Source of the DNA: Mercurialis annua
Taxonomy: Eukaryota > Streptophyta > Magnoliopsida > Malpighiales > Euphorbiaceae
Assembly: GCF_937616625.2 (NCBI RefSeq)
Contig: NC_065570.1
Span: 53,435,665-53,499,664, forward strand
Direction: 5' to 3'
DNA: 64,000 nucleotides
The notes below the pieces were generated by a model that saw nothing but the letters and a program-made list of their open reading frames with translations, was not told the origin of the DNA and did not search any database. The stretch's first letter is position 1. Each line of letters begins with the position of its first letter. The position numbers were made by a program, and so were the translations under genes. Of the stretch, positions 23,877 through 34,364 are shown in pieces.

Positions 23877-25429
23877 TAGGAGTATTTTACTCCTATATTT
23901 AGGGTCGATTTTACTCGGTTTTCATCATGTGTAGTATTGTTTTTATACATTATTTGGCGTTTTTACGTTTAATGGTGTTTGTTAGTGTTTCAGTGGAAAT
24001 TAGGTGAAAAACGACTATTTGGGGCAAAATTTATGGTGGATTGCGTGTACGAGTAAAAAGCGTAGCTTGCGGACGAAGGAATTGAAGTTCACGAACGAGA
24101 TTGAGGAAAAAAGGGGTTGTTCCCGTTCGAAAAAGAGGTTTCACGAACGGAAACCATGCAGAGTGAGCATGAGTCCCGAACGAAAAAGCCTTGTCCCGTT
24201 CGGGACTCAAGAAGGAATCAGATCTCAAAGCTTTCGGTCTACAGTTTTTTCGAACGTGAAAGATAGTTCCGTTCGGGAAAGAAGAAAATTGGGCATGTCA
24301 CGAACGGAACTATGGCTTCCCGAACGGGAAAGAAGGAAAATACACGTGCAGCAGATTTTGAGTTGGATTGAAATTCCTCCTCCAATTACAATTATAATTC
24401 CTATTACAAATTGGTTTGTAATACGAATTAGAAGACTCCGGAACTTCTCCTACTATATAAAGACCTTGTACTAGACTCAATTTAATACGTAGAATAATTT
24501 AGACTACTTTAGTTTTATTTTCATTCTCTTAAAATAGCGTTTTAGCTTCTATTTCTCAGCAGTTTATAAGTAGTTTATTATTAGTTTCTGCAAAGAACAA
24601 TTGTGAAGATTTCAAGTTTAATCTAGACGATTCTCCCGAAATTGACAACTCCGGTATTTATTGTTCTAATTATGTTTAATTCTTCATCTTCTTCTTTGTT
24701 TAATTTAAGTTTAAGCATGTGTAACTAAATCCTTTGTTCGGGGATTGATATGAACACTTAGATTAGTTTTCGAATTGGATTAGGATTTATTAAGTGAGTA
24801 AAATTGTGTTTTAATTACTAAGATTAATGCTTGAATTAATTTGATCACTTAGTTCATGATTTTGTGTTTAATTAACTAATTGAGAGATTGTTAATTAAAT
24901 AGACATAGGTAATTAAAAACTTAGAGGAAAACACCGTGAGAGCGGGTTGGAATTTAGGTAGTCGTTGAGTTTGCTTCATAATTACAATTTAGTTATTTAA
25001 TTCAGTTTTAATATTGTGAGAGCAAGTTAATAATTGATTAGCTAATTAGGTTGTGATTTTATTTGAATCTTTGAGGCTTGAGAGAGCGGGATTCGGTGCA
25101 TTAGAATAGCTCGATTCATAATAAAATCACTAGATAAATTTTGATCCATTCTTCTACTAGTTCACTTGGAATTATCAATCCTTGAGCTTTTTACCATTAT
25201 TGTTTAAACTTCAATTTATTTGTTTGATTTCAGATTTTTAGTCTAAATTACTTGAGTTAATTCACGTTAGATTATAATTAGTTTACACAAATCCATTTAT
25301 TTTCCTACTAGCCAATTAAAGAATATTAGAAATTAGTTGTTTAGTTCATTGTTCCTTGTAGGATCGATACTTGGTCTTCCAAGTTATATTACTTGAGCGA
25401 TATCGTACACTTGCGATTATTTGCCAACA
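23877..25429 (+). repeat. Athila 3' LTR (remainder; first 7 bp are at 5913-5919)
   Basis: This resumes the LTR interrupted at 5919. TAGG at 23877-23880 duplicates 5916-5919. The joined LTR is about 1.55 kb and starts with a small inverted repeat (TAGGAGTATTTTACTCCTA at 23877-23895). A plausible promoter is TATATAAAG at 24453-24461, followed by a C/T-rich stretch. Several CCCGTTCGGGA-type words lie at 24117-24335. It ends GCCAACA at 25429. A 156-codon frame at 24004-24474 falls wholly in the LTR and is not a gene. GACAT at 25430-25434 would be the right copy of the target duplication; the left copy is outside the window. Confidence 0.8.
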
Positions 25430-28156
25430 GACATTGTTGGAGTTACAGTGTGTAATGCGGTTCATTATTTTTTCAGATATGGGGTTATAACTTCAGGTAT
25501 GAATTCCAGTACCATGATACTGATTCCAAAAGTTCCGAATGCAATTGAAATTGAACAATATCGTCCAATCATTTTGAGCAACTTCTGCTTCAAAATTATC
25601 ACCAAGATTCTTGCTGACAGGTTGGCCACAATTGCTTCCAGAATTGTTTCAATCCAACAATTTGGTTTTATCAAGAATAGAAATATCTCTCATTGTATTG
25701 TGGGTGCTTCTGAGGGTATTAATCTTTTAAACAAGAGCTGTTTTGGTGGGAATATGGCAATGAAAATTGACATTAGAAAGGCTTTTGATACAATGGATTG
25801 GAAGTTTTTGCTTGATGTCCTGGATGCTTTTGGTTTTTCTCTGCAGTTCAGAAATTGGATTCTATCCATTTTCTCATCTTGCAGAATTTCAATTATGATA
25901 AACGGGAATATTCATGGCTATTTCTCTTGTTCTAGAGGCGTTCGTCAAGGTGATCCTCTATCTCCTCTTCTTTTTTGTCTTGCTGAAGATTTTCTAAGCC
26001 GCTACATTGCGCTGAGTTGTGAGAATGGTGAGTTAGTTCCCATGTCTTTAGCAAGGAATACTGCTTTTCTCTCTCATTTTTTATATGCAGATGATGTGCT
26101 CCTTTTTGGAAAAGCGACGATGAAAAATATTAGAGCTATCAACTTGATTTTTGAAGCATATGGTAATCTTTCAGGCCAGCGGGTTAATTGGGCAAAATCT
26201 GAAATAATTTATGGGAAATCGGTTTCGCTAAGAAGAATTATCAAAATGCAGCAAGTCTCTGGTATGCGCAGAGGTACTTTTCCCTTCAACTATTTGGGTA
26301 TTCCTTTATTTCCTGGAGCTCCTAAAAGGAAATGGTTGAAACCAGTGGCAGATAAAATTTGCGCAAAATTTGCAAAATGGAAAGGCTCTACTCTATCAAT
26401 GGCGGGGAGACTGGCTTTAATCCAGTCTGTTATTACGAGCTCTTTATTGCATTCTTTTGCGGTTTATAAATGGCCCCAATCTTTGATTCGTCACATGGAA
26501 CGATGTATGAGGAACTTTTTATGGACGGGTTCAATTCAAAATAAAAAGTTAGTAACGGTTTCTTGGAAGGTTACTTGTCTCCCCTTGAAAGAAGGTGGTC
26601 TTGGGATAAAAAATCTGACTTGGCTAAATGACTCAATGCTAAGAAAACTTGCTTGGCAATTAATTGCTTTTCGTCAATACCCGCTGAATGATATATGTGC
26701 ACGATTTTTTCATCCTTCTGGAATAGTAAAGGAAATTTATATTCAATCTTCTCTCTGGAGCTCTCTTAAGAATGTTTACAGGAATATGAAGACTGACATT
26801 TTGTGGATTCTTGGTGCCATTAGCAGAATAAATTTCTGGACTGGGGATTGGATAGCTCCGACAGTAGCGACTCAGCTAGCTTTGCCAAGCAGTATTCAGC
26901 GGTCGCTAGTAGATCATGTGTCCTCCTTCTTCGTTGATGGTAATTGGTGCATTAATTTTATTGATAATGATGATATCAGTAATAATATTAAAGATGTTAC
27001 TCCTTGTTGTGAAGAGCAAGACATTTGTATTTGGCAACCAGCAGTGGATGGTATTCACACTGTGAAAAAGATGTACAACCTTAAAAGGATTCACAGAAGA
27101 GAGGTTGGTTGGAATTTTTTCATTTGGAAGGAGTTTCTACCACCATCAAGGTCTTTAACCTGCTGGAGAGCCATTCATGACAGGCTGCCGACAGATGATA
27201 ATCTGAGAAAGAAAGGTTTTACCTATCCCTCTCGCTGCCGTCTTTGTGCTGAAGCGGAGGAAACTGTAAATCATTTGCTGCTGAACTGCAGGTTCGCAAG
27301 TCAGATCTGGCAGGCGGTATCTCAGCTATTTGGAAGAAGGTTGGTTACTTCTGGAACTGTCACCGATTTAATTATGGAGGCAATGTCCGAAGTTTTCAGT
27401 TCTCAGCTAAAACCTCTATGGAACTCGGCAATAATCAGCAGTATTTGGTTGCTATGGAAAACGCGAAATGCTGCCATCTTTGAGGATGAGTCGCCGAATA
27501 TTCAAGTGATGCTTCGTTTGCTTTGGAAAATGATTAAAGAAACAAGTTTCTTTCTTATAGGAAACATGTTTAATGATTTGAATGAGCTGCGTATTTTAAC
27601 TATTTTTCAAATAAAGGGCATTCCGAGACGTGCTCCTAGAATGGTCCCGGTATGTTGGTCCCCTCCTCCGAGGGGTTGGATAAAGGTCAACACTGATGGC
27701 TCAGCTATGGGGTCTCCGGGAAACACAGGGGCAGGAGGTATATATCGAACTTCAAGGGGATTTTCGAGAGGTTGTTTTGCGTTTAATGCAGGGATCACTT
27801 TTGCTTATATGGCGGAGCTTTTGGCAGCAATGAAAGCCATTGAAATGGCTTGGAACAAGGGGTGGCACTCTCTCTGCCTTGAGTGTGATTCCACTTATGT
27901 GGTTCAATTGTTTGTTTCGAAATCTAAACTTGTTCCTTGGCTAGCTAAAAAACGATGGTTGCAATGTCTTCAGTATGTTTCTAATATGAACTTCCGGGTT
28001 ACTCATATTTACAGAGAAGGAAATATGGCGGCAGATAGCTTAGCTAAGCACGGAGTATCTGCTACTTCTTTTACTTGGTGGGATTCTGCTCCAGAATTTT
28101 GTAATTCAGCTATTTCTAGTGATTTCAGTAGGACGATATCTTATCGTTTTTGTTAG
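25430..28156 (+). CDS. LINE (L1-type non-LTR) ORF2 fragment: RT, zf-RVT and RNase H
   Basis: An open frame of over 900 codons, 5'-truncated by the Athila insertion at 25430; the first three codons of the frame (25421-25429) belong to the Athila LTR. The reverse transcriptase begins within its N-terminal motifs. Visible motifs: LIPKVPNA and QYRPI (about 25520-25565), KIDIRKAFDTMDW, RGVRQGDPLSPLLF and the catalytic YADD at 26084-26095. A zinc-binding RT-associated domain follows (CWRAIHDRLPT, CRLCAEAEETVNHLLLNC, about 27160-27295). A C-terminal RNase H has the acidic residues in VNTDGSA, AELLAAMKAIE and LECDST (27670-28050). There is no frameshift or stop. The endonuclease and ORF1 should lie left of the Athila 5' LTR, outside the window. 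Confidence 0.9.
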   Translation, partial: DIVGVTVCNAVHYFFRYGVITSGMNSSTMILIPKVPNAIEIEQYRPIILSNFCFKIITKILADRLATIASRIVSIQQFGFIKNRNISHCIVGASEGINLLNKSCFGGNMAMKIDIRKAFDTMDWKFLLDVLDAFGFSLQFRNWILSIFSSCRISIMINGNIHGYFSCSRGVRQGDPLSPLLFCLAEDFLSRYIALSCENGELVPMSLARNTAFLSHFLYADDVLLFGKATMKNIRAINLIFEAYGNLSGQRVNWAKSEIIYGKSVSLRRIIKMQQVSGMRRGTFPFNYLGIPLFPGAPKRKWLKPVADKICAKFAKWKGSTLSMAGRLALIQSVITSSLLHSFAVYKWPQSLIRHMERCMRNFLWTGSIQNKKLVTVSWKVTCLPLKEGGLGIKNLTWLNDSMLRKLAWQLIAFRQYPLNDICARFFHPSGIVKEIYIQSSLWSSLKNVYRNMKTDILWILGAISRINFWTGDWIAPTVATQLALPSSIQRSLVDHVSSFFVDGNWCINFIDNDDISNNIKDVTPCCEEQDICIWQPAVDGIHTVKKMYNLKRIHRREVGWNFFIWKEFLPPSRSLTCWRAIHDRLPTDDNLRKKGFTYPSRCRLCAEAEETVNHLLLNCRFASQIWQAVSQLFGRRLVTSGTVTDLIMEAMSEVFSSQLKPLWNSAIISSIWLLWKTRNAAIFEDESPNIQVMLRLLWKMIKETSFFLIGNMFNDLNELRILTIFQIKGIPRRAPRMVPVCWSPPPRGWIKVNTDGSAMGSPGNTGAGGIYRTSRGFSRGCFAFNAGITFAYMAELLAAMKAIEMAWNKGWHSLCLECDSTYVVQLFVSKSKLVPWLAKKRWLQCLQYVSNMNFRVTHIYREGNMAADSLAKHGVSATSFTWWDSAPEFCNSAISSDFSRTISYRFC

Positions 28157-28320
28157 CTGTTTCAGCTTTGTATATTGAACTATTGGTTACTCTTTTCTAT
28201 TTATATTATTTTCGGGTTCCCAGAAGCGTGATGCTTTCGCTAAGAGGGTGTCAACCTAGTTGAGATGCTCGGGTGCGATCCTGATTTCTGGTATCCAATT
28301 TCTACTAAAAAAATAAATAA
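28157..28320 (+). mobile_element. LINE 3' untranslated region and A-rich tail
   Basis: After the TAG at 28154-28156 comes a short 3' UTR containing GGGTGTCAACCTAGTTGAG and TCGGGTGCGATCC, style typical of plant L1 3' ends, closing with an A-rich AAAAAAATAAATAAA run near 28305-28320. AT-rich Helitron-like sequence follows. The exact end is uncertain by a few bases. Confidence 0.65.
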
Positions 28321-28571
28321 ACTATTATATTAAAATAATTGTTTAGAGTACTAACTGAAATATACTACTTTAAATATTTAATAGCCACTATTTTAATTAT
28401 AATCTCTATTAAAAATATTAAACTGTATATTAAAATGATCATTTAAAATATTAAATAAGATAAACTATTCCTAATTAACTATTATTTTAAATATTTCTTG
28501 ATAATTTATTTACTATGTTCATTGGGAAGTTACGTTACGAGCCACGTGCATAGCACGTAATGCGAAACTAG
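28321..28571 (+). mobile_element. Helitron 3' end (copy A)
   Basis: AT-rich sequence ends in a hairpin, ACGTGCATAGCACGT at 28543-28557, followed 10 bp later by CTAG (28568-28571) and then T. This matches the plant Helitron 3' terminus: hairpin, CTRR, insertion before T. The roughly 250 bp before it resembles 33280-33601, the end of another copy here. The 5' end is not seen. The LINE appears to sit inside this Helitron, putting its 5' part off the left of the window. Confidence 0.6.
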
Positions 28572-29193
28572 TTTCTAAAAATAAATGAAAGAAGAAAAAT
28601 CGAATTATACAACTTCTAAATTCCAAATAATACATGCCCAGCACCAGCAACGAATTCATAAATCTATAGATATAGATAATCTAACTTGTGCATATTACAA
28701 GGGATTTACAAATTAAGGTCACGAGCTTAATCCTCATAATAATACAAGTTAGGATTATTTTTAAAATTCTAATTAATTTTGTACTTTAATTTATTCTAAT
28801 ATGTATCGGATATTAATTATACCTATTATTGGTCGTTGTGTAGAAAAAGAAATTTTAATCCTATTAGAATTTAAATTTCCTATTCCTTTAACATATTTTG
28901 AACTCTATAAATAGACAACTCATGACTTGTAGAATTTAAAAATATGAGACAGATTAGTACGACCAAAGCATTATTTGAATTTATTGTTGGATTTGGGATT
29001 ACAAAAATCTCTACCGTTCTATTGTATTCTTCATCTATTAGCGCATAAAAACTCGTTTCTTCACCCGTAAAGTAGTCATTGACGACACATGTAAATCTTG
29101 TATTTGTTTTAACTCGATTCTATATTTTTTCATAAGCTTGATTTTCTAATTAATTTTCTACTATTCTATTGCGACTAATCTCACAACGGTACA
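28572..29193. other. Unassigned AT-rich stretch with a promoter-like site
   Basis: No reading frame. A TATAAATA box at 28906-28913 and the later ACCCGTAAAG / GTAAATCTTG text look like the inside of a solo LTR or another transposon end, but no terminal repeat pair could be matched. Confidence 0.35.
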
Positions 29194-29704
29194 TCTATAT
29201 CTATCTATCTATAACTATACTATAAGAGCGAGAGAGGGGGGGGGGAGAACAAACAAAATTACAATATTAGCCGTTAATAATTAAAATATTTATGAAGTTT
29301 AACACAAGTTTAATTCTAATAAAAAAAACTTTAAAAACAATTAAAAAATGTAGAAGTTCAATTCTAATAAACAACTACAAAATCAAAATCGTAGGAAAAT
29401 ATTTGAGAGAGAAGAAACTAAGATGATGTTAAGTAGGACTCCAATAACTCAAACAATCTTCAAGTATGCATTACTTAATTGCATGAAAATACAAATTAAA
29501 AATCTGACATCCACGTCTAAAGGGAATTAAGACAATTGCAATTATTTAGAGTCTAATTTCAATATAATATACATAAAAAATTAATTTCAATAAAAAAGAT
29601 GAAATACTATAATAAATAAAGCAACATGCAAAAAAATAAGATCATAAACAGGTACATTCCAGATTAAAGTGTCTAATGTATTGTTCTTTTGCCAATTATA
29701 TAGC

Positions 29705-29845
29705 TAATAACACGGCATAGTAATAATTAATGTTTAAGATATAAAATTAACCTTATATTTTAATAATGAATATTTAATAACACGGCATAGTAATAATTAA
29801 TTTTTAAGATATAAAATTAACCTTATATTTTAATAATGAATACTT
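29705..29845 (+). repeat. 70-bp tandem duplication
   Basis: CACGGCATAGTAATAATTAA at 29711 recurs at 29781, with about 60 bp of further near-identity in each unit. Confidence 0.85.
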
Positions 29846-30194
29846 GAGTATAAGTCAAATTCTAACAAAATAAGAAGTGAATAGGAGTCTAAAGTAAAAT
29901 TTCAACAAATTAAGAAGTTGGATAAACGTTAACAACTATAATTGCTAAACACATATATAAACAAATATATTATCTAACTGTGTCCCATTAAAGCACGAAC
30001 ACCTAAACTTTTTTTATTAAAAAATCATGTTACATTCCAAAATTTAATATTGTAGATTCCCTATAAATTGATAAAATTGAAGGTGAAGTATAATTGAAAG
30101 CGTAAGAAAGATCAAAATATGGATTCTCTAATCAACTTACCTGATTATTAATAGCAATATTATCTACAAGTATCGGCGGAGGCAGAGGTATATG

Positions 30195-30936
30195 TAGGGG
30201 TGTAAATGAACCGAGTCGTTCGCGAGCAGCTCGGTGTTCGACTCGATAAGAGCTCGGTTCATGTTCGTTCGTATTCTGAACGAACCGAGCTTGAACTTGA
30301 TTTTATGTTCGTTAATATAAACGAGCCGAACATGAACATAGTGGTGTTCGGCTCGTTTATGTTCGCGAACAGCTCGAATAAGAATTCATGAACAAGCTCG
30401 TAACAAGTTCGTGAACGAGCTCGTATATAATTCACGAACAAGCTCGTTTAGAAACTCGATTAGGTGTTCGCGAACTAATTCATATTTAGATTAATTTGTA
30501 TAATTATGTTTCTAATTTATTCAGCTCATATTCGTGAACGAGTTCGATTATTGTTATTAATTTATTCAGCTCATATTCGTATTTGTTCGTTTAAGAGTTC
30601 GTGTTCGTTCGTTTATCCGCTAAACGAGCGGGCTCACGAACAAGCTCGTTTAGTACTTATCGAGTTCGTTCGCGAGCTTGTTCGTGAACGAGCTCGTTTA
30701 GTACTTATCGAGCTCGTTCGTGAGCTTGTTCGCGAACTTGTTCGTTTAGCGGTTAAACGAACGAACACGAGCCGAACACGAACCGAACATGAACACTATA
30801 AAATTTAAACGAACCGAACATGAACACTCTGTTCAAAGCTCGACTGAACATGAACCGAACATGAACACCTTGTTCGCTAAACGAGCCGAACATGAACACT
30901 CCAAAACTCGGCTCGGCTCGGTTCATTTACACCCCT
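30195..30936. mobile_element. Foldback / Mutator-like non-autonomous element with 9-bp target duplication
   Basis: Termini are inverted repeats starting AGGGGTGTAAATGAACCGAG at the left (30196) and mirrored at the right (end 30936). A perfect 9-bp direct repeat AGGTATATG flanks it (30186-30194, 30937-30945). The interior is almost entirely built of short inverted and direct copies of GAACGAGCTCG / TTCGTGAACAAGCTCG words, so large parts can fold back on themselves. The 9-bp duplication favours a Mutator-type transposase in trans. Frames over this stretch are repeat artefacts. Confidence 0.8.
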
Positions 30937-31617
30937 AGGTATATGGAGACAAAGAGCCACGGTCTCCCAAATTTCTAAGAGTTTCCAAGTATGTCCTTAT
31001 GATTTATATATTTGTCTTTTGGATTCTTTTTAAATTTTAATTATGGCACTCCAAATTTTATCGATTCTACAATTATTTTTCATAGTTTACAAGTAATCCT
31101 TCAAATTATACATATAGTTTAACCATAACACCTTCTAATTTATATATATTTGTACACTCTAAATTTATTATTTTGATTCTTTTTAAATTTTATTACATTA
31201 CATGTTTAATTGGCATATATATAATGTAAGTATCAGTTTTTGAGATGTAATTATAGATAACGATAAAAAAATAGAAAAATGAAGATAATAAACAAATTCT
31301 ATAATTTAGTGTAAGAAATGGTAGATTATAGAATAATTATTAAAATATTATATTTAATAATTAAACAACGGGTCATATAATTATCACGCACATGTATCAT
31401 ACATATGAATAAAAAATAATCTATAATAATTTACTACCAACACTATTTTATTTAATATTTTAATTATTCTTAATATATAACGGGTCATATGAATGTCGCT
31501 CACGTGCGTAGCACGTGGCGAAAAACTAGTACTATATATAAAAGCACGGATAAGGGGGGGAGACAGGCAAAATTACTAAATAACCCTTTATAAATTACTA
31601 CTGATTAATTAGTTTAT

Positions 31618-32200
31618 GGCTTAATTTCTTAAAAAACCCCCACCTTGCACTTTTTCTTCGTTTATACCCTGACCTTGTAAAAACACCATTTGTACTCAAT
31701 TTTGGGTTTTTATGTTTCATCTCTACCCAAAAGCATTAAATTGTACTTTTTTCATTTGGAAAAGAGTTTAAAACATACTTTTTTCTATTTTAAAATATAC
31801 AAATAAATCCTTAAACTTAAAAAATAATCAAATACATCCAAATAATTAATTAATTATTTTTAATTTGATAAAATAATAAAAAATTAAAAAAAATTATTAT
31901 TATTTTTAATTTTTTGTCGGAAATATTTTTAAAAAAAATTAAAAAAAATTATTATTATTTTTTAATTTTTTGAAAAATATGGTATTTTTGTATTATTAAT
32001 AATATTAATATCTAATTAGTATATAAGTTAAAAATGAAGGATTGTTTTAAACTTTTTTTCAAATGAAAAGAGTACAATTTAATGCTTTTGGGTAGAGATA
32101 AAACATAAAAACTCAAAATTGGGTACAAATGGTGTTTTTACAAGGTCAGGGTATAAACGAAAAAAAAATACAAGGTGGGGTTTTTTTAAGAAATTAAGCC
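31618..32200. mobile_element. Mutator-like MITE with 9-bp target duplication
   Basis: Ends are GGCTTAATTTCTTAAAAAA... and its inverse, with near-palindromic arms of about 150 bp. The perfect 9-bp duplication TTAGTTTAT is at 31609-31617 and 32201-32209. The centre is A/T-rich. It is related to the element at 39429-39800. Confidence 0.85.
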
Positions 32201-32685
32201 TTAGTTTATTGAAGGTTTTTATAGTTTTTATCTAATTAATTAATTATAAATTAAGATAAGGTACGGTTAGAATTTAATTTGGATAAGGCAAAGACATCGC
32301 CACTTAAAACTCTTCTTAAGAGTCCTCTATGCATATTACTACTATGTTAACCCTAGAATAAAGATTATACGAAATAATGTTATGCATTAAAAAGAGTTCC
32401 TGCCAGCAAAATTAATTTGATACTAATGCAACTAAAGTTAAGTTGAATTAGGGTATATGTTAATTAATATATAAATAAACAAGAATTGGCCTTTTAAACT
32501 CATCGTTATATATTAAAAATTTATATGATAAATTATTGATTACAATTTGATATGTTTTACATGAACAAGAACGAAATTCAGAAGAGGACGAAGACATCGT
32601 ACAAACCAAATTAAAATTATTTAAATTGTCTATTTATTTATTTAATATATCAATATTAAATTTTAAAAAGAGATAAAATTAGATA

Positions 32686-32970
32686 CTCCCTCCATTCTGA
32701 AATAGTTGTCGCTTTAGTCATTTTCACACAAATTAAGAAATTAATAAATATGTTTAAAATTATAAGTATCTTTACTAAATTAGCCCTTCTTGAAACTTGT
32801 TAACATTAATTAATATGACTCTTTATTTGTATTTTGTATTCTTTCAATGAATTGATGAGGGATATATGTGGAAAAATAGTAATAAATGCTTTCTTGGTTT
32901 TCTAAAGTGACAAGTATTATGGAACAAAAAAAATTTCCCTAAAGCGACAACTATTTCAAAATGGAGGGAG
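32686..32970. mobile_element. Stowaway-type MITE
   Basis: Terminal inverted repeat CTCCCTCCATTCTGAAATAG with its inverse at the right end, flanked by TA on both sides (32684-32685, 32971-32972). 285 bp, no coding. The frame antisense to it is not a gene. Confidence 0.88.
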
Positions 32971-33163
32971 TAATGGATTTGCTTTTTTGTTAATTTTAAT
33001 ATATATACAATTATTAAAAAATATGAATATGTAGGAGACAACCACTAATTATAATGATATCATAATTGATTGAAGTTATCTAACAAATATTCTAACTAAT
33101 ATAATATTGATTATAAATAACATAAATTTATATATTTGTAATAAATTTTAATTGATATAAATT

Positions 33164-33210
33164 GACGAGTTATGCCACGAGCCACGTGCATAGCACGTAA
33201 AGCACATTTA
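33164..33210 (+). repeat. Second Helitron-type 3' hairpin without CTAG
   Basis: GACGAGTTATG...GCCACGTGCATAGCACGTAA matches the ends at 28571 and 33601, but the next bases are AGCACATTTACG and not ...CTAG. It may be a disabled terminus bypassed in favour of the one at 33601. Confidence 0.6.
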
Positions 33211-33884
33211 CGATAATATTCTTTTTTAATTATAAAATATAATTATTAATCATAAATTACTTATAATACTATATCAAGATAATTTTTTAAACTACTAATT
33301 AAAATATACTATTTTAAATATTTAATAATTATTATTTTAATTGTAATTAAATCATCAAGAATTCTAATTAAAATAAATTGCTACTAATAAATTATTGATG
33401 TAATTATTATTTAATATTTTCTATTTATACTCTCTATAAATAAGATAAATAATCCCTAATTAACTATTATTTCAGCAATTATTTAACATTTTATACTTAA
33501 ATACAATCTATAATTATAAAAATAATTATTAATTATATATAAATACAATATTTGACGAGTCACACTACGAGCCACGTGTGAAACACGTAAAGCGACACTA
33601 GTTTATTTAGAAATGGCCATGGACCGGTTTGGCCAGTGAACCAGACCGGAATCGATACGGTCAAATTTGTAACTGAGACAATCAGTTCGATCTTTAAAAT
33701 GATCCTAAAAAATTAAACGTTTAAAGACATTTTTCATCAAATAGTTCAATTTTTAAAGTGCCTTCGTTATAGCCTAAATTATATATTATTTTATTTAAAA
33801 AATATCCATAATTGAAAAGAGATTTGCCGTAATTAATTTGGTGTTGAAAAGATCCGCCACGTATTTGTCACTCATAAAAAAAAA

Positions 33885-34364
33885 ATTCTTATGTAAACTC
33901 AGTTCATTACGTCATTCGTGAACTAAATCTATCACATTATGACACGTTATTAAAATGATGACAATCTTATACTCCCTCCATTTTAGGGAGATATTTTTGT
34001 TCCATAATACTTGTCACTTTAGAATACCAAGAAAGCATTTATTGCTATTTTTCCACATATATCCCTCATTAATTCATTGAAAGAATACAAAAATACAAAT
34101 AAAGAGTCATACTAATTAATGTTAACAAGTTTCAAGAAGGGCTAATTTAGTAAAAATATTATAATTTTAGACATATTTATTGATTTCTTAATTTGTGTGA
34201 AAATGACTAAAACGACAACTATTTCAGAATGGAGGGAGTATTTATTATTTATTTACACATTTGTATTGTAATATTACAAAATTGCCATCATTTTAATAAC
34301 GTGTGATAATATAATAGGACTAGTCTACGGATAACGTGGTTGATTGAATTTACCTAAGAATTTC
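33885..34364. mobile_element. Palindromic MITE split by a Stowaway MITE
   Basis: The two halves (33885-33971, 34239-34364) are inverted copies of the same text (CTATCACATTATGACACG, TTAAAATGATGACAATCTT) and match the uninterrupted element at 51085-51304. The Stowaway element 33972-34238 sits in the middle. Confidence 0.75.
33972..34238. mobile_element. Stowaway-type MITE, inverted relative to the copy at 32686
   Basis: CTCCCTCCATTTTAGGGAG at the left and GAATGGAGGGAG at the right, TA on both sides. Its body is the reverse complement of the element at 32686-32970. 267 bp. Confidence 0.85.

Larger units (their letters stand above)
1..25429 (+). mobile_element. Athila-type Ty3/gypsy retrotransposon, 3' part, interrupted by nested insertions
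   Basis: The left edge falls inside pol, so gag, protease, RT and the 5' LTR lie off the window. What is present, in order: RNase H and integrase (1-1788), a spacer with tandem repeats, a second ORF in the env position (2857-4191), about 1.7 kb of non-coding 3' sequence, a polypurine tract ending at 5912, and the 3' LTR, which starts at 5913 and is resumed at 23881 after an 18-kb insertion. The LTR starts TGATAGG and ends GCCAACA at 25429. The wording just before the LTR (GAGGACAAGC, then AGTGTGAGGAGG) is characteristic of the Athila lineage. The element interrupts a LINE reading frame at 25430. Assignment to Athila is from recognition of integrase and PPT style, not from a search. Confidence 0.9.
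29194..31529 (+). mobile_element. Non-autonomous Helitron (copy B)
   Basis: A likely 5' end TCTATAT... at about 29194 is followed by ATACTATAAGAGCGAG and a G run. The 3' end has a hairpin CACGTGCGTAGCACGTG at 31501-31517 and CTAG at 31526-31529, followed by T. No RepHel protein is encoded. A 70-bp tandem duplication (29705-29845) and a foldback element (30195-30936) lie inside. The 3' end is well supported; the 5' end is less certain. Confidence 0.6.
31530..33601 (+). mobile_element. Non-autonomous Helitron (copy C), abutting copy B
   Basis: Directly after CTAG of copy B comes TACTATATATAAAAGCACGG and a G run, which resembles a degenerate Helitron 5' end. The 3' terminus is a hairpin ACGTGTGAAACACGT (33573-33587) with CTAG at 33598-33601 followed by T. 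An earlier hairpin of the same kind at 33183-33197 lacks the CTAG. Two MITEs lie inside (31618-32200, 32686-32970). No coding capacity. Confidence 0.5.

Noticed and set aside
24004..24474. 156-codon frame
   Set aside because: Lies entirely in the Athila LTR; no domain, built partly from CCCGTTCGGGA repeats.
30506..30808. 100-codon frame rich in RELVRE repeats
   Set aside because: Translation of the foldback element's GAACGAGCTCG repeats.
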